Shown piece after piece: positions 41,278 to 50,133 of a stretch of 64,000 nucleotides of DNA. Both the position numbers and the translations under genes were made by a program. Every line of letters starts with the position of its first letter. The stretch's first letter is position 1. The notes below the pieces were generated by a model. It did no database searches. It was not told the origin of the DNA and saw only the letters and a program-made list of their open reading frames with translations. Origin of the DNA: Oscillospiraceae bacterium (GTDB lineage: Bacteria > Bacillota > Clostridia > Oscillospirales > Acutalibacteraceae); NCBI GenBank assembly GCA_022508805.1, contig JAFLUM010000010.1:1-64000 (forward strand). The letters run 5' to 3'.

Positions 41278-42783
41278 ATGAAAAAAAGAACGGTTATTCT
41301 GTCAGCGGTATTTACGGCTGTGTCCGTACTTATATCGCTTGTGTTCTGCGGATTCCGCTTCGGCTTTGTGTTCGTGGATCACCTTGTATTCGACGGCTTT
41401 TGCTACTGCGTTTGGGCACTGTTTATTCTTAATTCGTGCTTTATGTTTGCCCATTTGCGGTCGGCTCTGACCCGTGAAAAGCTCTGCGGGAAAGCCCTTT
41501 TCGCAGTCAACTGCGCCGTTACCGTGCTGTCGGTGGTGGCAAGCATAACGTTTCTTATCATCGGCAAAAACGACATCAAAAATTATGTGTATATGTCCTT
41601 TGAGTGGCTTCCCATCCTTGCCGTTATATACGGGCTTGTCTTTTTTATTGCGATTTTTCCACTGTGCAAAGGACTTTTCAAAAAATGTACGGCAGTTGTA
41701 GCGGCTCTCGCTATAGTAACAGCGGCATTAGTGCATCTTTTCCCCGTGGGCGGTTTTGATTTTGAGGCTGCACCAACCGTATTTGACACGGGCGACAGTT
41801 ACCACGTTGTGTTTGCAACAAACCGTGACTCCGTCGGCTACATTTCCTACAGCTACGGCGGAGAGGACTATTTTGTTTGGGATACGACCACGGGCAGAAA
41901 GGACTCTTCCACCGTTCACAGCATAGAGGTTGCGTATGAGCACCTTGATAACAACTCCTATACCATCGGCGCGGTAAGGGCAACTGAGGATATTGCCTAC
42001 GGCGGACATCTCGGCAAAGATATTACATATAAAGTCGACAAATTTTCGCCCTGCCCCGACGATGGTTTTAATATGGCAATTGTTACCGACAATCACGACA
42101 GTCAGGTCGATTGGAGTTCTGTCGGCAGCGGCGCACAGCTTTGTGTGTTCTTAGGTGACATTTCCAACGGACTTTATTCCTATGCCAATTTTGTCGATAA
42201 CCTTATCGTCCCCGCAGGTAAAGCAACAGGCGGAGCTATCCCCGTTATTTATGCCCGCGGAAATCACGACCATCGCGGCAGTGCGGTCAAGGATATGCTT
42301 AAAGAGCTTGATTTTGACGAGTATTATTACCGTGTGAGAATAGGCAACTACGTGTTCACTGTTCTTGACACGGGCGAGGATAAGGACGACGGCAATTACG
42401 AATACGCAGGGTATAACGACTACGTTTCGTATTTTGCCGAGCAGACCGCGTGGGCACAGTCGCTGGAAAAAGAAACAGGCTACAACGTGGTTATTGCCCA
42501 CAGTCACGAACCTTTCCACGGTGCATCGGAGCCTATATCAAGTATTCTTAAAGATCTCGGTGTCGGCTTTTCAATAAACGGACATCAGCACACCGAGGAA
42601 TTTGTGTCCGCACAGGACAGCGTGAGCGGAATACCCTATTACATCTGCGGTCATTATGTAAATAAAAACGATTTGTATTACACCGTAATGCATTTTGAGA
42701 ACGGCAAAATAGATATTGTCACGCAAAACACCGCGGGAGATACGATCAATTCAGCGGAAATTCAGCTTGAAGAAGTAAAATGA
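41278..42783 (+). CDS. Membrane-anchored metallophosphoesterase
   Basis: A 501-residue protein. The N-terminal third has about four or five transmembrane helices (5-27, 35-55, 75-97, 110-130 and 137-155). An extracellular calcineurin-like phosphatase domain follows with DNHDSQ, GDISNG, RGNHDH, AHSHEP and NGHQHTE motifs, which supply the two-metal site. The substrate is unknown; a cell-surface phosphoester is likely. The ATG at 41278 follows AGGGGGAA; the frame open from 41203 only overlaps the methyltransferase. Confidence 0.85.
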   Translation: MKKRTVILSAVFTAVSVLISLVFCGFRFGFVFVDHLVFDGFCYCVWALFILNSCFMFAHLRSALTREKLCGKALFAVNCAVTVLSVVASITFLIIGKNDIKNYVYMSFEWLPILAVIYGLVFFIAIFPLCKGLFKKCTAVVAALAIVTAALVHLFPVGGFDFEAAPTVFDTGDSYHVVFATNRDSVGYISYSYGGEDYFVWDTTTGRKDSSTVHSIEVAYEHLDNNSYTIGAVRATEDIAYGGHLGKDITYKVDKFSPCPDDGFNMAIVTDNHDSQVDWSSVGSGAQLCVFLGDISNGLYSYANFVDNLIVPAGKATGGAIPVIYARGNHDHRGSAVKDMLKELDFDEYYYRVRIGNYVFTVLDTGEDKDDGNYEYAGYNDYVSYFAEQTAWAQSLEKETGYNVVIAHSHEPFHGASEPISSILKDLGVGFSINGHQHTEEFVSAQDSVSGIPYYICGHYVNKNDLYYTVMHFENGKIDIVTQNTAGDTINSAEIQLEEVK

Positions 42784-42795
42784 TAAAATAAAAGT

Positions 42796-42844
42796 TTACT
42801 CCCCCTGGGGCAGACTGATTTGTCTGTTGCAGGGGGAGTTTTCT
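42796..42844. terminator. Bidirectional terminator
   Basis: AACTCCCCCTG pairs with CAGGGGGAGTT, with an inner CAGAC/GTCTG stem, and T-runs or A-runs on both sides. It separates the convergent phosphoesterase and beta-galactosidase genes. Confidence 0.82.
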
Positions 42845-42846
42845 AT

Positions 42847-44652
42847 TTATCCTAATTCGTGTTTGTCGGTAATTTCAATATGGGGTTTTGAATATTTCTC
42901 CGTTTCAAGAACTATTATCTCGTTTTCGTCATTTAAAAGCGCACCCGGGAGATACAGGGATTTTTGCGGACCTACGCTCCAATATCTGCCGAGATTAAAG
43001 CCGTTGACAAAGACATAGCCTTTCGTAAAGCCGTTAAGATGAATAAAGCAGTCGGCTTTTTTATCCGCTTTAAATTTGCCCTTTAAGAATACGGGATAAT
43101 TCTTGTGTTTAAAGTCTGAAACGCTTGTATATTCAAGCTCTTCAAGGTTATCAAGGGGCAGCGTCCACACGTCATAGCCCATTTGCCGCTGATCGCCTAT
43201 ATAAATATCGCTGATGCCCTTGCGGTCGTTCATTTTTTCGCCGTAGTTGACTCTGCCGAAGGTGTCGACCAGTACGCCTACCTTCTTTTTGCCGTTTATG
43301 GGGGGCATAAGTATGGATACACCGTCATCTTCACCGTCATGTTTACCCAAAAGAGACGGTAAAATATGCTTTTTCGGCTGAGTGTAGACCGTGCGGTCGA
43401 TTATCTTTTTAAGCTCGCCGTCAATATAAACGTGACCGTAGTCGTGAACGTCTTTGAACGTAAGACGGGATATGTCATATTTTCCCTCTAAAACTGTCTC
43501 GTAATAGATCATACCGAAATTTTGCCCGAAATACTCCATTCCCTCAGGAACGGGAGCACGGTGCTTTTCGCCGATATTATTAAGATTATCAAAAAGCGGT
43601 GCCGCGGCAGTAAGCTCTACTTTGCCGATAGTCTGCAATTCAGGTGAAGCAGGCAATTCCCCGAGCTCCAGTCCCTGATGCTCGTGCAAGAGCTTTCTCA
43701 CGGCGTGGTAAGCGGGAGTGTAGTCGCCCCATTCATTAAGCAGAGCACAGTAATCATAGCTTGTGACATCCGGCTCGTAGCATTTGCCGGGACTGTGATT
43801 CGCTCCTGCGGTAAAGCCGAAATTCGTTCCGCCGTGGAACATATAAAAGTTAAAATTAGCGTCGGTATCGAGAAAATCCTTGACTTCGTTTACTATTTCA
43901 TCGGCGTTTCGCGTATGATGCTCACCGCGCCAGGCATCAAACCATCCGCACCAGAACTCGCCGCACATATTCGGTCCGTCATTCTCGAAATCCTTTAAGC
44001 AGCCGAAGGCGGTTTTCGCCTTTGAGCCGAAATTCAGCACCTTATAAATGTGTGGGAGAGAGCCGCCGGACAGCATATTTTTCCAGTTGCCGTCAGATGT
44101 GAACAAAAGGCAGTTTATACCGCAGTCACGCATGAGCTTTTCAATAAACAACAGGTATTCCTTGTCGTTACCGTATGAACCGTACTCGTTTTCTACCTGC
44201 ATTGCGATAATATTTCCGCCTGCCGACTGCTGTAACGGTGCTAATCTGCCCAGCAGCTCGCGGTAAAAGCGCTCAACTGCCGCGGTGTAGTCGGGATAGC
44301 TGCAGCGAATCTGCATATTTTTATCCTTTAACAGCCACGCGGGCAGTCCGCCGAAATCCCACTCGGCGCATATGTACGGACCGGGACGGACAATGCAGTA
44401 CAGTCCTACTTTTGCGGCAGTTTTTACGAATCTTTCAATATCGAGCCTGCCGTCAAAGCAAAATTCACCCGGCTTAGGCTCGTGAAGATTCCAGCAGACG
44501 TAAGTTTCGACAGTATTAAAGCCTGCGGCCTTCAGCTTTTTCAGCCTGTCCTCCCAATATTCGGGCAGTATTCTGAAATAGTGCATAGCGCCCGAATAAA
44601 TTCTAAAGGGCTTGCCGTCCATATAAAATTCTTTGTTTTTGATTTCTAACAT
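42847..44652 (-). CDS. Beta-galactosidase, glycoside hydrolase family 35
   Basis: A 601-residue cytosolic exo-beta-galactosidase. The GH35 barrel includes SGAMHYFRILPEYW, GPYICAEWDFGGLPAWL (91-107) and the acid/base motif QVENEYG with E156. The nucleophile is probably E232 in GEFWCGWFDAW. C-terminal jelly-roll domains follow, containing WTLPL and KGYVFVNGFNLGRYW. There is no signal peptide, so it acts on imported oligosaccharides. AAGGTGA precedes the ATG. It lies directly downstream of a DUF2804 protein. Confidence 0.94.
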   Translation of the reverse strand: MLEIKNKEFYMDGKPFRIYSGAMHYFRILPEYWEDRLKKLKAAGFNTVETYVCWNLHEPKPGEFCFDGRLDIERFVKTAAKVGLYCIVRPGPYICAEWDFGGLPAWLLKDKNMQIRCSYPDYTAAVERFYRELLGRLAPLQQSAGGNIIAMQVENEYGSYGNDKEYLLFIEKLMRDCGINCLLFTSDGNWKNMLSGGSLPHIYKVLNFGSKAKTAFGCLKDFENDGPNMCGEFWCGWFDAWRGEHHTRNADEIVNEVKDFLDTDANFNFYMFHGGTNFGFTAGANHSPGKCYEPDVTSYDYCALLNEWGDYTPAYHAVRKLLHEHQGLELGELPASPELQTIGKVELTAAAPLFDNLNNIGEKHRAPVPEGMEYFGQNFGMIYYETVLEGKYDISRLTFKDVHDYGHVYIDGELKKIIDRTVYTQPKKHILPSLLGKHDGEDDGVSILMPPINGKKKVGVLVDTFGRVNYGEKMNDRKGISDIYIGDQRQMGYDVWTLPLDNLEELEYTSVSDFKHKNYPVFLKGKFKADKKADCFIHLNGFTKGYVFVNGFNLGRYWSVGPQKSLYLPGALLNDENEIIVLETEKYSKPHIEITDKHELG

Positions 44653-44683
44653 AGTGTCACCTTTTATATGATTTATATATTTA

Positions 44684-45703
44684 TTACCAGCGGTTATCCG
44701 AGTGTTCGCAAAATGCGATCATATCTTTGATGTCAAGCTCTGTGCCGTCGTCAAGAATACACTTTCCGTTCCATTTTCCGAATACCTGATGGCATTTGTT
44801 GCCGATCACTCCTAACACGCGTGTGCTTGTGTAATTATCGTAAAACGGTGTCATAGTCATATCAAAGCGTCCGTCGTCACTGACAAAATGCCAGGGCGAC
44901 ATTGGGTCTGCCTCGTTATGGTCAAGGGTTATGTAGCCGATTTTATGACCTTTTCCGTTGAAGAAAAGCATATTTTCGCTTGCCGCCGACATATCACCGA
45001 AGCCCCAGCCGATTTCAAAGCCGAAAAGGTCACCGTTTTCGAGCCTGTGAGTGCCGTTGCCCCAATACCAGTCGCCTTTATAAGGCCAAACGCCTCTGCC
45101 CCAGTCGAGCACGCAAAAGCTGTCCTGCGGGTCGAACTCCACCGTCATATCACGAACGGTGACACGACCTTTGACGGGCATAAGATTCATTTTGTCGTTA
45201 AGATAAAAGTGCTTTTCCTCTTTAAAGGGAACTGCCATAACGAGCGATTCGTGATTCTCGAAAAGCTCCATTCTTATGTCTACGTCCACGACGTCCTTTT
45301 TCTTAGCGGTTATGGTTCGGAACGTGGGACGTGTCGCGTCAATGACAAGCTGAAAATCCTTGCTCATTTTAACCGTAGCGTGCGGCTTGTGGGTATTGTC
45401 GCTCATTTTAAGCTTGCCGAAGGTGAGCAGTGAAATATCCATATAATCACGCTTTTGGCCGGTTTGCATATCAAAAATCGCAATATTCGCCGCTCCGCCG
45501 AGGGATATATCCGCAACGGTTATTTGCACAGTGTAGCGCGGATTGGTGATTTGGTAAAAATCCCATTCCTTGATACGCGTTTTGCCCGCCTTGATTTTTG
45601 AGCGGTCATAAACATAGTTGTTGGTAAAGCAGAATCCCGGCTCTGCCACGTTTCCCTTTTCGTCAAGCAGAACGGTCTCTTTCGTGATCTCGTGCTGTGC
45701 CAT
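44684..45703 (-). CDS. DUF2804 domain protein
   Basis: A 339-residue protein of the DUF2804 family (hydroxyneurosporene-synthase-like beta fold, function unknown). Recognisable are the N-terminal GNVAEPGFCFTNNYVYDR, the KIKAGKTRIKEWDFY segment and a central VLDWGRGVWPYKGDWYWG motif. No membrane helix or signal is seen. AAGGGGA precedes the ATG. It sits between the HAD-Ham1 fusion and the GH35 enzyme in one minus-strand unit. Confidence 0.85.
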   Translation of the reverse strand: MAQHEITKETVLLDEKGNVAEPGFCFTNNYVYDRSKIKAGKTRIKEWDFYQITNPRYTVQITVADISLGGAANIAIFDMQTGQKRDYMDISLLTFGKLKMSDNTHKPHATVKMSKDFQLVIDATRPTFRTITAKKKDVVDVDIRMELFENHESLVMAVPFKEEKHFYLNDKMNLMPVKGRVTVRDMTVEFDPQDSFCVLDWGRGVWPYKGDWYWGNGTHRLENGDLFGFEIGWGFGDMSAASENMLFFNGKGHKIGYITLDHNEADPMSPWHFVSDDGRFDMTMTPFYDNYTSTRVLGVIGNKCHQVFGKWNGKCILDDGTELDIKDMIAFCEHSDNRW

Positions 45704-45723
45704 AATGTTATCCCCTTTATTTT

Positions 45724-46977
45724 TTATGTAATATGTTTTTTGAAGAATTGTAAAAATCCGTCTTCTTCGTTATATACTTTTTCGCGTTCCGCCGTTAAAT
45801 CATAATAATATTTCTTTGTGCCGATGTCAACTGAAAGGCTGTCAAGCGGAAAGCCTTTTCTGACTGTCGGGTGCGGCCTTGACGTGATTATGAACGGCTC
45901 GCTCTCCATAGATTTATCCATCGCACTGTATATGTGATCTCCGTCTTTCACAAAGCATACGGCGTTTTTGTATCTTGCCGTAAGGTCACCGTATTTTTCG
46001 GCAAGTCCCGAATAATACGCAAGCATTTCATCATCATTCAAATACTTTCCGTTTACAGTTCTAACATGAACGCCCGGTTGTAAATCATCGGGCAGTCCGT
46101 CAATATACAAGCCCGAATCGCAGGAGAATACGGGAGTTTTGAATGCGGCAAAATACCCCAAAGCCTTTTTTTGGGCATTTTCAAGGGGGGAATTTCCGTC
46201 CTCCGCTATGTCGGGAATATCCGCCTCCACATCATTTAATCCTATGATATCAACGTCCAATGTTTGCAGACGCCTGCGCATATCGTCGATTTTCGCAGGA
46301 TTCTTTGTGCCGTATAACAGCTTTATGGTTTTACGGCTTTCAAAATACTCTCTCACGCCGTCAAGATCGTCGAATTTTGCGACTGTGATTTTTAAAATTT
46401 CTTCGGTAGGCTCCCATAGATCGGGCACCATAATCGGCTTACACCCCGCGCGGTATGCAGAGAGCAGACCGTTTCTTGAATCCTCAAGAGCATAGCAGTC
46501 GCACGGCTTTTCACCTATCTGTTCACACGCTTTAAGATATATTTCCGGCTCGGGCTTTGAATTTTCCACCATATCTCCGCACACGACCGCCTGAAAATAA
46601 TCGAATACGCCTGCATCCTTTAAATGCGCCTCCACGTCGCGCCTTGCGGTAGATGAAGCCACCGCCAGCTTGTATCCGTTCGCTTTAAGATACCGGAGCA
46701 ACTCGTAAAGCCCCTTTTTTACAGGCACTTTATTTTTACCGTAATATTCCTTTAAAAACCCGTCGGAGTATTTGCGGAGCGCCTGCTCGTCATATCTGTC
46801 GCCGAATTCCGCCATCCACACCTCACGTACGGCATTGGCGTTTATTCCGAGGGTCTTGAGCACCATATATCCCGTTTGACCGAGCCCCAGCTTTTCACCG
46901 GCATAGTTCCACGCCTCAACGCATATTCGCTCCGTGTCGAACATAAGCCCATCCATATCAAATATTACCGCTTGCAT
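45724..46977 (-). CDS. HAD phosphatase fused to Ham1/RdgB-type NTP pyrophosphatase
   Basis: A 417-residue two-domain protein. Residues 1-213 are a HAD hydrolase of the beta-phosphoglucomutase type: FDMDGLMFD with D7/D9, SSTARRD, KPEPEIY and ALEDSRNG. Residues 218-417 resemble the Ham1/RdgB inosine triphosphate pyrophosphatase fold: LLYGTKNPAKIDDM, EDGNSPLENAQKKA and FSCDSGLYIDGLP. A separate canonical rdgB is at 56696, so this domain is an extra copy. The ATG at 46977 has GAGG 7 bases upstream; the frame from 47025 overlaps the acetyltransferase. Confidence 0.85.
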   Translation of the reverse strand: MQAVIFDMDGLMFDTERICVEAWNYAGEKLGLGQTGYMVLKTLGINANAVREVWMAEFGDRYDEQALRKYSDGFLKEYYGKNKVPVKKGLYELLRYLKANGYKLAVASSTARRDVEAHLKDAGVFDYFQAVVCGDMVENSKPEPEIYLKACEQIGEKPCDCYALEDSRNGLLSAYRAGCKPIMVPDLWEPTEEILKITVAKFDDLDGVREYFESRKTIKLLYGTKNPAKIDDMRRRLQTLDVDIIGLNDVEADIPDIAEDGNSPLENAQKKALGYFAAFKTPVFSCDSGLYIDGLPDDLQPGVHVRTVNGKYLNDDEMLAYYSGLAEKYGDLTARYKNAVCFVKDGDHIYSAMDKSMESEPFIITSRPHPTVRKGFPLDSLSVDIGTKKYYYDLTAEREKVYNEEDGFLQFFKKHIT

Positions 46978-46987
46978 ATCAGTACCT

Positions 46988-47494
46988 CTAAAGAGTTTTT
47001 TCAGCCAACAGAAGAACCCCGTCATCCTTTACTACTTCTTTAAGCACGGCAAAGCCGTTCTTTTTCCAAAAATGATTCGATTGGGGGTTATCCTTGTCAA
47101 TTCCCAATCGGACTTTTGTAAAACCGACGCTTTTAAGATAATCGCAAATTTCCGTTACCATAAGGCTTCCGAGACCTTGCCCCTGGCGCTCCTTTGCAAG
47201 CATAAAAAAGCCTATAAAGGCAATACCGTCCTCGGGGTAGCCGTCGATAAGATCAAGCACCGCTATGAGCTTTTCCCTGTCAAAAAAACCGACGTAATAT
47301 TTATCTGACGTACTTTTCCCGGGCGGTGTTACCGTCAAATCGTCTTTAATAAGCTCTGTTGACGGCTGTTTGGCACAGTACTCATAGTATTGCCCGTTGC
47401 CGAGACATAAATCGTATATAAGCCCGATATCCGATTCCGTCATCCCTCGCACTTTATATTTTTGAGTTAATTTACTTATATCTATTTTTCTCAT
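46988..47494 (-). CDS. GNAT-family N-acetyltransferase
   Basis: A 168-residue acetyl-CoA-dependent acetyltransferase. The core is clear: GFFMLAKERQGQGLGSLMVTEICDYL contains the Q-x-x-G-x-G/A pyrophosphate loop (RQGQGLG), and the C-terminal LGIDKDNPQSNHFWKKNGF is a standard beta-5/alpha-4 motif. The acceptor is unknown. The ATG overlaps the methyltransferase stop in ATGA. Confidence 0.9.
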   Translation of the reverse strand: MRKIDISKLTQKYKVRGMTESDIGLIYDLCLGNGQYYEYCAKQPSTELIKDDLTVTPPGKSTSDKYYVGFFDREKLIAVLDLIDGYPEDGIAFIGFFMLAKERQGQGLGSLMVTEICDYLKSVGFTKVRLGIDKDNPQSNHFWKKNGFAVLKEVVKDDGVLLLAEKTL

Positions 47495-48849
47495 AGTTTT
47501 TTCATCACCAGTGCTACACACTCCACGTGGTGGGTTTTTGGAAACATATCCACCGGGGTGGCTTCGCGGGTAGTGTAGCCTAATTCTGTTAAAATTTCGC
47601 AGTCACGGGCAAGAGTTGACGCGTTACAGGAAACATAGACAATTTTTTTCGGGTTCATTTGAACGGCGTACTCCAGCACATCACGGCTGCAGCCCTTTCT
47701 GGGCGGATCAAGCACTATCACATCGGGTCGTATATCCCGTTCTTTCAGCATTTTTGCCGCAGCGCCTGCATCCATACAGTAAAACTCACAATTTTCGATT
47801 TTATTTAACTCTGCGTTTTTCTTGGCATCCTCTATCGCCTCAGGGACTATTTCCACGCCGATTACTTTTTTCGCTTTGTCAGCCATAGAAAGCCCTATTG
47901 TTCCTGCTCCGCAATAGAGGTCGAGCACCGTTTCACTGCCCGATAGTGAGGCATACTCAGCCGCTTTTTTGTAAAGCAGCTCTGCTGTGTCACGGTTGAC
48001 CTGATAAAACGACAGCGGAGATATCCTCACACGCACACCGCAGAGAATATCCTCAATGCAGTCCTCGCCGCCGAGAGTTATACATTTTTTGCCCAATATC
48101 ACGTTAGTCTTTTCTCGGTTTTCGTTAAGAATTACGCTTTTTACTCCCTCAATTTTAAAAAGCCTTTCGCAAAGAGGGTCGGAGTAGGGCAGTTTTGAGC
48201 CGTTTACCACAAGACAGACCATTATTTCTCCCGTGGCAAAGCCTTTTCTTATGTATATATGGCGAACAAGCCCTTGCCCTGTCTCTGCATCATAGGGCAA
48301 AATTTTGTATTCCGTCATCCAGCTTTTTACCGTATCAACGATATGGGCGAATTCCGTCGGTTGCAGTGCACAGTCGGCGGAGTTTATTATTCTGTGGCTC
48401 TTTTGAGCGTAAAAGCCTGCCACAATTCCATTATCAAAGCCAACGGGATACTGTGCTTTGTTGCGGTATCTGAGCGTGTTTGCCGTCACTATCTCGCGCA
48501 CGGGAACGTTCATATGACCGATACGCAAAAAGGCATCCTTTACCCAGCCCGTTTTGATGCGCTTTTCCGCCTCATATGAAATATGCCTGAAGGAGCATCC
48601 GCCGCAGGAGCGAAAAGCCGTGCAGTCAACGTCAATTCTGTCCGGCGACGGGGTAATAATATCCTTAACAATTCCCACGGCGTACGTCTTTTTGACCTTG
48701 ATTATATGTGCAGTAACCGTATCGCCCGCCGCCGTGCCCGATACGAACACAGCCATACCGTCAAAACGCCCTACGCCGCTGCCCTCAGACGTTACAGAGT
48801 CAATATGCAGTTGTATGTCCTGATTTTTACTAAGCGGCAAAGCCAACAC
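47491..48849 (-). CDS. rlmD: RlmCD-type 23S rRNA (uracil-5)-methyltransferase with TRAM domain
   Basis: A protein of about 452 residues. An N-terminal TRAM domain (about 8-62: VTSEGSGVGRFDGMAVFV) precedes the Fe-S cysteines (CTAFRSCGGCSF). The SAM motif DLYCGAGTIGL, DPPRKGC and VSCNASTLARDC with the nucleophilic cysteine are intact. In Firmicutes such enzymes methylate U747 and U1939. The start is a GTG (48849) without a clear binding site; TTG codons just inside (48846 and 48840) are alternatives. It heads the unit running to the GH35 gene. Confidence 0.92.
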   Translation of the reverse strand: MLALPLSKNQDIQLHIDSVTSEGSGVGRFDGMAVFVSGTAAGDTVTAHIIKVKKTYAVGIVKDIITPSPDRIDVDCTAFRSCGGCSFRHISYEAEKRIKTGWVKDAFLRIGHMNVPVREIVTANTLRYRNKAQYPVGFDNGIVAGFYAQKSHRIINSADCALQPTEFAHIVDTVKSWMTEYKILPYDAETGQGLVRHIYIRKGFATGEIMVCLVVNGSKLPYSDPLCERLFKIEGVKSVILNENREKTNVILGKKCITLGGEDCIEDILCGVRVRISPLSFYQVNRDTAELLYKKAAEYASLSGSETVLDLYCGAGTIGLSMADKAKKVIGVEIVPEAIEDAKKNAELNKIENCEFYCMDAGAAAKMLKERDIRPDVIVLDPPRKGCSRDVLEYAVQMNPKKIVYVSCNASTLARDCEILTELGYTTREATPVDMFPKTHHVECVALVMKKL

Positions 48850-48869
48850 CGTCCGTTATGTAAACAATA

Positions 48870-49010
48870 ATTGAATTGACAAGAGTGATTTGCGAGAGAT
48901 TTTTCGTCGTAAAAAGACGTAAAATTGCAGTAATACTTTGTGTATTGCAAAATTTTACAACGCATTTACGGCGGAAAAGGTTCGCAAAGCACCGCAGTCG
49001 CATTTAATCA
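48870..49010. repeat. Structured intergenic element between the rlmD and chrA units
   Basis: The 168-base gap holds GTAAAATTGCAGTAATAC followed within 5 bases by GTATTGCAAAATTTTAC, a near-perfect inverted repeat. Flanking GTCGTAAAAAGACG and a CGCATTTACGGCG segment are also present. The style resembles the hairpins in the ATPase leader (36480-36600). It may be a dispersed structured repeat. Confidence 0.4.
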
Positions 49011-49017
49011 TTGTTTA

Positions 49018-49587
49018 CTATAATTTAAGGATTATTCCCGTTACTGCTCCCAACGCAAGCCAAAAGGCAGGATGCAGTTTTTTGAGTTTTTTAATGAACA
49101 TCAGCGCAAATGCGATTATTGAGATGATAATTACCTGCCACGCAAAAGCACCGTTCTGATAATACGTCTGCGAAACTATGCCGTACACGGCAAAAAGCAC
49201 GATGGCGGTGACTATGGGTCTGATTCCGTAAAACGCCGATTTAACGTATTTATTTTCGGAAAAGGATTTTAAAAATCCTGCGATCAAAATTATCACTATT
49301 ATTGACGGCACTACAAGTCCTGCAGTCGCTGTTATGCCGCCTAAAATACCGCCCACAAGTCCCATTTCTCTGTAACCTGCATTATATCCCGCATAGGTAG
49401 CCATATTTACGCCGATAGGTCCGGGTGTGCTCTCGCTTATGGCTATCATATCGGCAAGCTGTGTGGGAGTAAACCAGCCGTAATCACTGTTGGCAAGCTT
49501 TGAGAGAAACGGTATGGTGGCAGGACCTCCACCCACGGCGAAAAGTCCGATTTTGAAAAATTCCCAAAAGAGGTGCAAAAAAGTCAT
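49018..49587 (-). CDS. Chromate transporter family protein (half B)
   Basis: A 189-residue membrane protein with about five or six helices. It is one half of a split CHR transporter: FFKIGLFAVGGGPATIPF, then ESTPGPIGVNMATYAGY, the two conserved motifs of the family. CHR proteins export chromate, or perhaps other anions in anaerobes. It overlaps the other half by four bases, so the two form a hetero-dimer. Confidence 0.9.
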   Translation of the reverse strand: MTFLHLFWEFFKIGLFAVGGGPATIPFLSKLANSDYGWFTPTQLADMIAISESTPGPIGVNMATYAGYNAGYREMGLVGGILGGITATAGLVVPSIIVIILIAGFLKSFSENKYVKSAFYGIRPIVTAIVLFAVYGIVSQTYYQNGAFAWQVIIISIIAFALMFIKKLKKLHPAFWLALGAVTGIILKL

Positions 49588-50132
49588 TTGTCGCGCGCCT
49601 CCCTAAACTTATTGATAAGTATGCCGATGACTGCACCGACGATCACTGTAAGTATGGGGGTAACGTCGAATACAAAGCTTAAAACGATACCGATTATGAA
49701 TATCATTGCGGCAATTATATCCACAAGGCTTTTTCTTGCCAGCGTTATTACCGTATGCATTAAAAGTGCACAGACAACGGCTCTGATACCCATAAGGGCA
49801 CTTGCGACGATTTGATATTCCATAAATTGCTGTAAAACTGCCGCGACCGCGATAATAATTATGAGCGACGGCGTGACCATTCCAACGGTTGCAAAAATGC
49901 CGCCCATCACGCCTGCCTGACTGTAGCCGATAAACGTTGCAGTGTTCACCGCGATAATTCCGGGGGTGCACTGACCGACCGCGTAATAGTCCAAGAGCTG
50001 TTCCTCTGTTGCCCATTTTCTTTTTGCGACTATTTCACGGGTCAACAGCGGGAGCATTGTCAGTCCGCCGCCGAAGGTCAAAACGCCTATTTTTGCAAAG
50101 GCCAAAAACAGACTTAAAAGTTTTTTAACCAT
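49584..50132 (-). CDS. Chromate transporter family protein (half A)
   Basis: A 182-residue membrane protein matching the other half of a split CHR transporter: FAKIGVLTFGGGLTMLPLL and GQCTPGIIAVNTATFIGY. The ATG at 50132 follows GGAGAAG; the longer open frame (to 50300) lies within the upstream oxidoreductase gene. It is co-transcribed with half B. Confidence 0.9.
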   Translation of the reverse strand: MVKKLLSLFLAFAKIGVLTFGGGLTMLPLLTREIVAKRKWATEEQLLDYYAVGQCTPGIIAVNTATFIGYSQAGVMGGIFATVGMVTPSLIIIIAVAAVLQQFMEYQIVASALMGIRAVVCALLMHTVITLARKSLVDIIAAMIFIIGIVLSFVFDVTPILTVIVGAVIGILINKFREARDK

Positions 50133-50133
50133 T

